From Saccharothrix sp. HUAS TT1 (lineage in GTDB: Bacteria > Actinomycetota > Actinomycetes > Mycobacteriales > Pseudonocardiaceae), in NCBI RefSeq assembly GCF_040744945.1, contig NZ_CP160453.1:124001-188000 (forward strand): a stretch of 64,000 bases of DNA, in the 5' to 3' direction. Each line of letters begins with the position of its first letter. The stretch's first letter is position 1. A program made the position numbers and the translations under genes. Shown here piece by piece: positions 60,077 to 64,000 of the stretch. The notes under the pieces were generated by a model. It was not told the origin of the DNA. It saw nothing but the letters and a program-made list of their open reading frames with translations, and ran no database searches.

Positions 60077-62921
60077 CCGTCATCGTGCGCATCCGGGCGC
60101 GCGCCGCCTCCGGGTCGGCGTGCGCCCGGACCACCGCGTCCACGGCCTCCGCCGCGCGCGTGACCAGGTCCGGCGCGGCCCCCGAGTCGTGCAGCACCAC
60201 CACGGCGCGGTGCGCCAGCGACAGCGCGTGCTCCACGTGCCGACCCGATTCGGCGCACAGGCGCGCGCACAACAACAACGCGTCGGCGTAGCGCGGGTCG
60301 TCGGCCAGCTCGTCGGGCGTCCGGGTCAGGTGCCACACCAGCACGGCGTGCCGGGCCCGGTCCAACGCCTCCCGGCCGCGGGTCAGCACGGCGGTCCGGT
60401 GCACGGCCACGGCGTACCCGGTCGACGCGGACCGGTCGCGGCCGAGCAGGTCCCGCCAGATCCCGGCGACCTGACCGGCGGGCCGCAGCGCGAGCCGGCG
60501 GTGGTCGTGCTCGGCCAGGTCGTCGGCCAGGTCGCCCAACGCCGCCGCGAGCCCGGCGCCGTGCACCACCAGCAGCCGGTGCGGCAGCTCCGGGCACACC
60601 GACAGCACCTCGTCCACGACCCGGCGCGCCTCGTACTCGCGGCCGGCGGCGAGCAGCGGTCGGACCAGCCTGGCCTGCGCGATGGCGAAGGGCGCCCGGT
60701 GGTCGGCCGGCGAGCGGGCCGCCAGCGGGCGCAGCAGCTCCACCGCCTCCTCGGCCACGGCCAGGCACTCCGGGCCGGTCAGCGCGCCGACCAGGTCGCC
60801 GAGCGCCCCCGCCAGCTGCGCCACCGCGGTCGGGTCGCCGTCCCGGGCGGCCCGGCGGCACACCAGCACCGCCTCCTCGGACGCGCGCACCGCGTCGGCG
60901 GGGCGGTCCAGCGCGCGCAGCACCGCGCTCTGCGCACCCAGCGCGGACGCCAGTTCCGGCTCGAAGTCGCGCGGGTTGGCGCGGGCCAGCCTGCGCAGCG
61001 CCTCGACCGACTCGCGCAGCACCACCAGCGCCTCGTCCCGCCGGTTGCGCGCGGCCAGCAGGGCGGCGATCGAACCGAGCGTGCGGGCGAACTCGGCCTG
61101 GTAGCGCGGGTCGGACTCGGCCACCTCGCGCCACTGCTCGACGGCGAGCCGCGACACGTAGGCCGCCTCGTGGCCGCGACCGGCCTCGAACAGCCGCACC
61201 GCGTGGTGGTGGGTGACCTTCGCCTGCTCGACCCGGAACCACGCCGGGTGCGCCGCGGCCAGGTCGCGGTACAGCCCGGACGCCTCGCCGACCGCGATCG
61301 TCGCGTCGTCGCAGCGGCCCAGCGCGGCGTAGCGCAGGCTGAGCTGGTCGAGCGCCCCGGCGAGCTGGGCGGTGCAGTCGTCGTCCTCGGCGGCGATGAC
61401 CCGGCACAGCGCCACGGCCTCCTCGGCCGCGGCCAGGGCGTCCTCGGGCCGGTTCACCGCGATGTGCCGCAGGCTCAGGTCGCCCAGCGCGTCGGCGAGG
61501 GCCGGGCGGTGGTCGGCGGGGTCCTCCTCGGCCAGCTCCCGGTACAGGGCGACCTCGTGGCGGGCCGCGGCCAGGGCTTCTTCGCGGAGCGCGGCGAGGG
61601 CGGCGCGGGCGCTCAGGACGCCGTGCAGCTCGGCCAGCTCCAGCTTCCCGGCGCCGGCGCGGGCGCGGTCGTCGAGGAGGGTCCGGGTGAGCACGGCGGG
61701 CAGCGGGTCGCCGTGGAAGCGCGGGTCGTCGAAGACGTGGCGGGCGACGGCCTTCGCCGGTCCGGGTGATTCGACCAGGGCTCGCAGGGTGGCGCTGGTG
61801 GCGGTGTTCGCCAGTTCCGGGTGGGCGGTGAACAGCTCTTCGGCGCGGCGGCGGGCGTGCGGCCAGCGCTCGGCGGCGCGGAGCAGGGTCTCCAGGGCGT
61901 CGGGGGTGTGCTCAGGGGCGATGCGCTCGTCCAGCAGCGTGACCGCCAGGACGTCCTCCGCGAGCCGGCCGCGGGTGGGCGGGTTCGGGTCGACGTTGAT
62001 CAGCCAGCGCACCAGTTCGACCGGGTCGTCGGCGGGCGAGCCGTGCACGGCGGCGACGGCGGCCAGGTGCAGGTCGTGCCACGTGGCGGCGGGTGGCGCG
62101 GCGGGCTCGGCCAGCGCGGCGGGTGCGGTTGTGGTGGCGGTCGGTGCAGCGGTGCCGGTGAGTGTGGCGGCGGTCGGTGCGGCGGCGGTGTCGAGCGCGG
62201 CGGCGGTCGCAGTGTCGGTGTCGGCGTCGGTGGCAGCGGTCGCGGTGGTGGGAGCAGCGGTGGCAGCGGTCGCGGGATCGGCAGCGGTCGCAGTGGTGGC
62301 GGTGTCGGCGGTGTCGGTGTCGGCGGTCGCAGTGGCGGCGGCGGTTGCGGTGGCGGTTGCGGTGGCGGCGGCGAATGTGGCGGCGGGGGTGAAGGTGGGC
62401 GCAGGGGCGGTGGGGTACGGGCGGCCCAGGGCGGTGGCGAAGTGGGCGCAGGCGGCGGCGAAGGGGTCCTCGTGCTCCGCCGGGCGGGCCGTGATGGCGA
62501 GGTCGGCGGCGGTGTGGTCCAGGTCGGCGGCGCGTTGCCTGGTCGCCGACCACCACCAGCCCGCCGTGCGGGCGACCAGCAGGAACCGGGTCCGGCCGTC
62601 GGCGGCGTGCACCGGCTGCTGCAACAGGTGGTGCAGGTCCGCCCACGGCAGCAGGTCGGCGTCGTCCACCACCCGGACCGCCGTCCCGGCGGCGAAGTGC
62701 TCGGCCAGCCGGGTCTTGCCGACGCCCGCCGGACCGTGCAGGAGCAGCACGGAGTGCATCCCGTCACCGTCCCGCCACCGCGCCAGGGCGGCCAGCTCGT
62801 CCTCCCGCCCGAGCAGCGGCACCACCTCCTGCCGCGGGTCCAGCAGCTCACCGGGCGACGGGGTGCTTTCCACCGGCACATCCTCACCCGCACCCCCGCT
62901 CCACGATCGAGTGACCGCCAC
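60063..62921 (-). CDS. P-loop ATPase/TPR protein with low-complexity insertion
   Basis: The 952-residue protein begins with a nucleotide-binding domain (LLGREDELAALARW, Walker A GPAGVGKT at 63-70, VVDDADLL). Residues about 171-280 are an Ala/Thr/Asp low-complexity stretch without fold. The remaining 650 residues are TPR-like repeats (AEEAVALCRVIAAEDDD, LAGALDQLSLRYAALGR, SEEAVLVCRRAARDGD). This resembles AfsR/SARP-type STAND regulators, but I see no DNA-binding domain. GTG 62921 is the longest start; GTGs at 62879 and 62873 are credible. It is divergent from the polymerase-like gene. Confidence 0.78.
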   Translation of the reverse strand: MAVTRSWSGGAGEDVPVESTPSPGELLDPRQEVVPLLGREDELAALARWRDGDGMHSVLLLHGPAGVGKTRLAEHFAAGTAVRVVDDADLLPWADLHHLLQQPVHAADGRTRFLLVARTAGWWWSATRQRAADLDHTAADLAITARPAEHEDPFAAACAHFATALGRPYPTAPAPTFTPAATFAAATATATATAAATATADTDTADTATTATAADPATAATAAPTTATAATDADTDTATAAALDTAAAPTAATLTGTAAPTATTTAPAALAEPAAPPAATWHDLHLAAVAAVHGSPADDPVELVRWLINVDPNPPTRGRLAEDVLAVTLLDERIAPEHTPDALETLLRAAERWPHARRRAEELFTAHPELANTATSATLRALVESPGPAKAVARHVFDDPRFHGDPLPAVLTRTLLDDRARAGAGKLELAELHGVLSARAALAALREEALAAARHEVALYRELAEEDPADHRPALADALGDLSLRHIAVNRPEDALAAAEEAVALCRVIAAEDDDCTAQLAGALDQLSLRYAALGRCDDATIAVGEASGLYRDLAAAHPAWFRVEQAKVTHHHAVRLFEAGRGHEAAYVSRLAVEQWREVAESDPRYQAEFARTLGSIAALLAARNRRDEALVVLRESVEALRRLARANPRDFEPELASALGAQSAVLRALDRPADAVRASEEAVLVCRRAARDGDPTAVAQLAGALGDLVGALTGPECLAVAEEAVELLRPLAARSPADHRAPFAIAQARLVRPLLAAGREYEARRVVDEVLSVCPELPHRLLVVHGAGLAAALGDLADDLAEHDHRRLALRPAGQVAGIWRDLLGRDRSASTGYAVAVHRTAVLTRGREALDRARHAVLVWHLTRTPDELADDPRYADALLLCARLCAESGRHVEHALSLAHRAVVVLHDSGAAPDLVTRAAEAVDAVVRAHADPEAARARMRTMTVSPW
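62082..62411. repeat. Low-complexity (GCx GTx) region inside the P-loop/TPR gene
   Basis: About 330 bp of near-periodic GC-rich triplets (GCGGTG, GGTGTCGGC and similar) encode alternating Ala, Thr and Asp on the minus strand. Replication slippage probably expanded it; the frame is intact. Confidence 0.8.
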
Positions 62922-62972
62922 CCCCCGGTCCCGAACCCGGGATTGTCGGGGTCACCGCGCACAATCGGAGGC

Positions 62973-64000
62973 GTGCTCACAGCTCTGGCGCCGGACGGCG
63001 GGAACGCGGGTCGGTTGCGCGTGCTCTCCGACTCCGGGGCGCCCGAAGGACCGGTGGTGCGCACGGCCGACCTGGCGGCGGCGGTGGCCGAGCTCGAAGA
63101 CCGGCACAGACCCCGGTGGCTCTGGGCGGAGACGGCGGAGGTCTACCCCGGCCTGCTGGCCCGCGGCGTCCGGGTGGAGCGGTCGCACGACCTGGCGCAC
63201 GCGGAGTACCTGCTGCTGGCCTACCAGGGTCGGCACGGCGAGCCGCGCGGCCTGGGCGCGGCGGTCGCCCGGCTGCGCGGGCTGCCCGTGCCCGACGACC
63301 AGGGCCCGCGCAAGCGCGACACCCAGCCGACCCTGTTCGAGCCCGAGCAGCAGCCGCTGCCCGGCGGCGCCGACCCGCTGGACGCGGTGGTCGCGGTGCA
63401 CGCCGATCAGCAGCGGCGGGCCGGCGCGCTCCCGCACGCCGACGGGTTGCGGCTGCTGTTCGCGGCCGAGTCGGCCAGCGCGCTGGCCGCCGCCGAGATG
63501 ACCCACTTCGGCCTGCCCTGGCGGGCGGACGTGCACGAGGAGCTGCTGGTCGACGCGCTCGGCCCGCGGCCGGCCAACGGTGTGCGGCCGGCCAGGCTGG
63601 CCGAGCTGGCCGACCGGATCACGGCGGCGTTCGGCGGCAGGCAGGTCAACCCGGACCACCCGCCCGGCATCGTGCGCGCGTTCGCCCGGGAGGGGATCGA
63701 CGTGCCGTCGGCCCGCGCCTGGGTGCTCAAGAAGGTCGACCACCCGGCGGTCGCGCCGCTGCTGGAGTACAAGGAGCTGGCCCGGCTGTGGGTGGCGCAC
63801 GGCTGGACGTGGCTGGACGCCTGGGTGGCGGGCGGCCGCTTCCGGCCGGACTACGTGGTGGGCGGCGTGGTGTCCGGGCGGTGGGCGACGCGGGGCGGCG
63901 CGGCGCTGCAGATCCCGCGCGCGCTGCGCACGGCGGTGCGGGCCGATCCCGGCTGGAAGCTGGTGGCGGCGGACGCGGCGCAGCTGGAGCCGCGGGTGCT
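62973..64000 (+). CDS. Family A DNA polymerase-like protein (3'-5' exonuclease/polymerase), N-terminal part
   Basis: The visible 342 codons (VLTALAPDGGNAGRLRVLSD...) run off the right edge. The first half lacks obvious exonuclease DEDD residues in what I can see, while FGGRQVNPDHPPGIVRAFAR, WVLKKVDHPAVAPLLEYKEL and VVSGRWATRGGAALQIPRAL, then ADPGWKLVAADAAQLEPRV (polymerase motif A with catalytic Asp) match the actinobacterial bifunctional exonuclease/DNA polymerase related to PolA. It may act in repair synthesis. GTG 62973 lies 7 nt after CACAAT; GGAGG is too close to act as a normal ribosome site, so it may be leaderless. GATTGT/ACAATC arms (62941-62966) flank this region. Confidence 0.85.
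   Translation, partial: MLTALAPDGGNAGRLRVLSDSGAPEGPVVRTADLAAAVAELEDRHRPRWLWAETAEVYPGLLARGVRVERSHDLAHAEYLLLAYQGRHGEPRGLGAAVARLRGLPVPDDQGPRKRDTQPTLFEPEQQPLPGGADPLDAVVAVHADQQRRAGALPHADGLRLLFAAESASALAAAEMTHFGLPWRADVHEELLVDALGPRPANGVRPARLAELADRITAAFGGRQVNPDHPPGIVRAFAREGIDVPSARAWVLKKVDHPAVAPLLEYKELARLWVAHGWTWLDAWVAGGRFRPDYVVGGVVSGRWATRGGAALQIPRALRTAVRADPGWKLVAADAAQLEPRV

Noticed and set aside
62082..62411. CRISPR or tandem-repeat array
   Set aside because: Coding low-complexity sequence (Ala/Thr/Asp), no spacer structure.
61372..63501. 709-codon plus-strand frame ending in the polymerase-like gene
   Set aside because: It is antisense to the P-loop/TPR gene and out of frame with the polymerase-like product that starts at 62973.

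Overview
The window is high-GC actinobacterial chromosome, most likely from the Pseudonocardiaceae (Saccharothrix/Actinosynnema/Lentzea type). This rests on very high GC with strong third-position bias, many GTG starts, a 180-kDa-class NAD-glutamate dehydrogenase, EttA, WhiB, SARP, DUF3558 and DUF574 families, and sites resembling DasR and IdeR/DmdR operators. No taxonomic search was possible.

Layout. 1-6.8 kb: SARP regulator (cut by the window edge), a conserved unknown, a thioesterase, then a starch/maltose locus (LacI regulator plus intracellular GH13 glucosidase, divergent from a secreted GH13-CBM20 amylase) and a secreted unknown. 6.8-18 kb: NAD-glutamate dehydrogenase, a TPR protein with a long disordered tail, ettA and an ssb paralogue. 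18-25.4 kb: a TetR-DrrA/DrrB-type efflux operon with twin operators, a CopD-CtaG fusion, a DUF3558 lipoprotein, and an MFS exporter divergent from its likely LacI regulator.

25.5-38.6 kb: a 13-kb integrated actinomycete integrative element (AICE-like) in a tRNA-Arg(UCU) gene, bounded by 69-bp direct repeats that begin in the anticodon loop. It carries a tyrosine integrase with an unusual C-terminal GntR domain, an FtsK/TraB-type DNA translocase with candidate 8-bp recognition repeats beside it, two Spd-like membrane proteins, a WhiB protein, an excisionase, four HTH regulators, a Nudix hydrolase (compare pSAM2 Pif), and a low-GC cargo gene next to attR whose C-terminus resembles an Apea-type HEPN domain. 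A 14-bp motif (CGCT-N6-AGCG) recurs in the two regulatory intergenic regions and suggests one repressor circuit. No replication initiator or relaxase was recognised.

38.6-64 kb: chromosome again. It holds an HTH-containing unknown, a DUF574 methyltransferase, MarR, an amidohydrolase, a formyltransferase behind iron-box-like sites, a secreted HNH nuclease lipoprotein, a CYTH-CHAD protein, a GH20 hexosaminidase behind a DasR-like box, an aldehyde dehydrogenase that has lost its catalytic segments and lies divergent from a GAF regulator, DUF402 and kinase-like genes, a YidC paralogue, a fatty acid desaturase, a PucR regulator divergent from the proline catabolic pair (P5C dehydrogenase, proline dehydrogenase), a P-loop/TPR protein with a low-complexity insertion, and the start of a family A DNA polymerase-like gene.

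Several genes have a -10-like hexamer 6-8 nt before the start codon and no Shine-Dalgarno sequence, which points to frequent leaderless transcripts.
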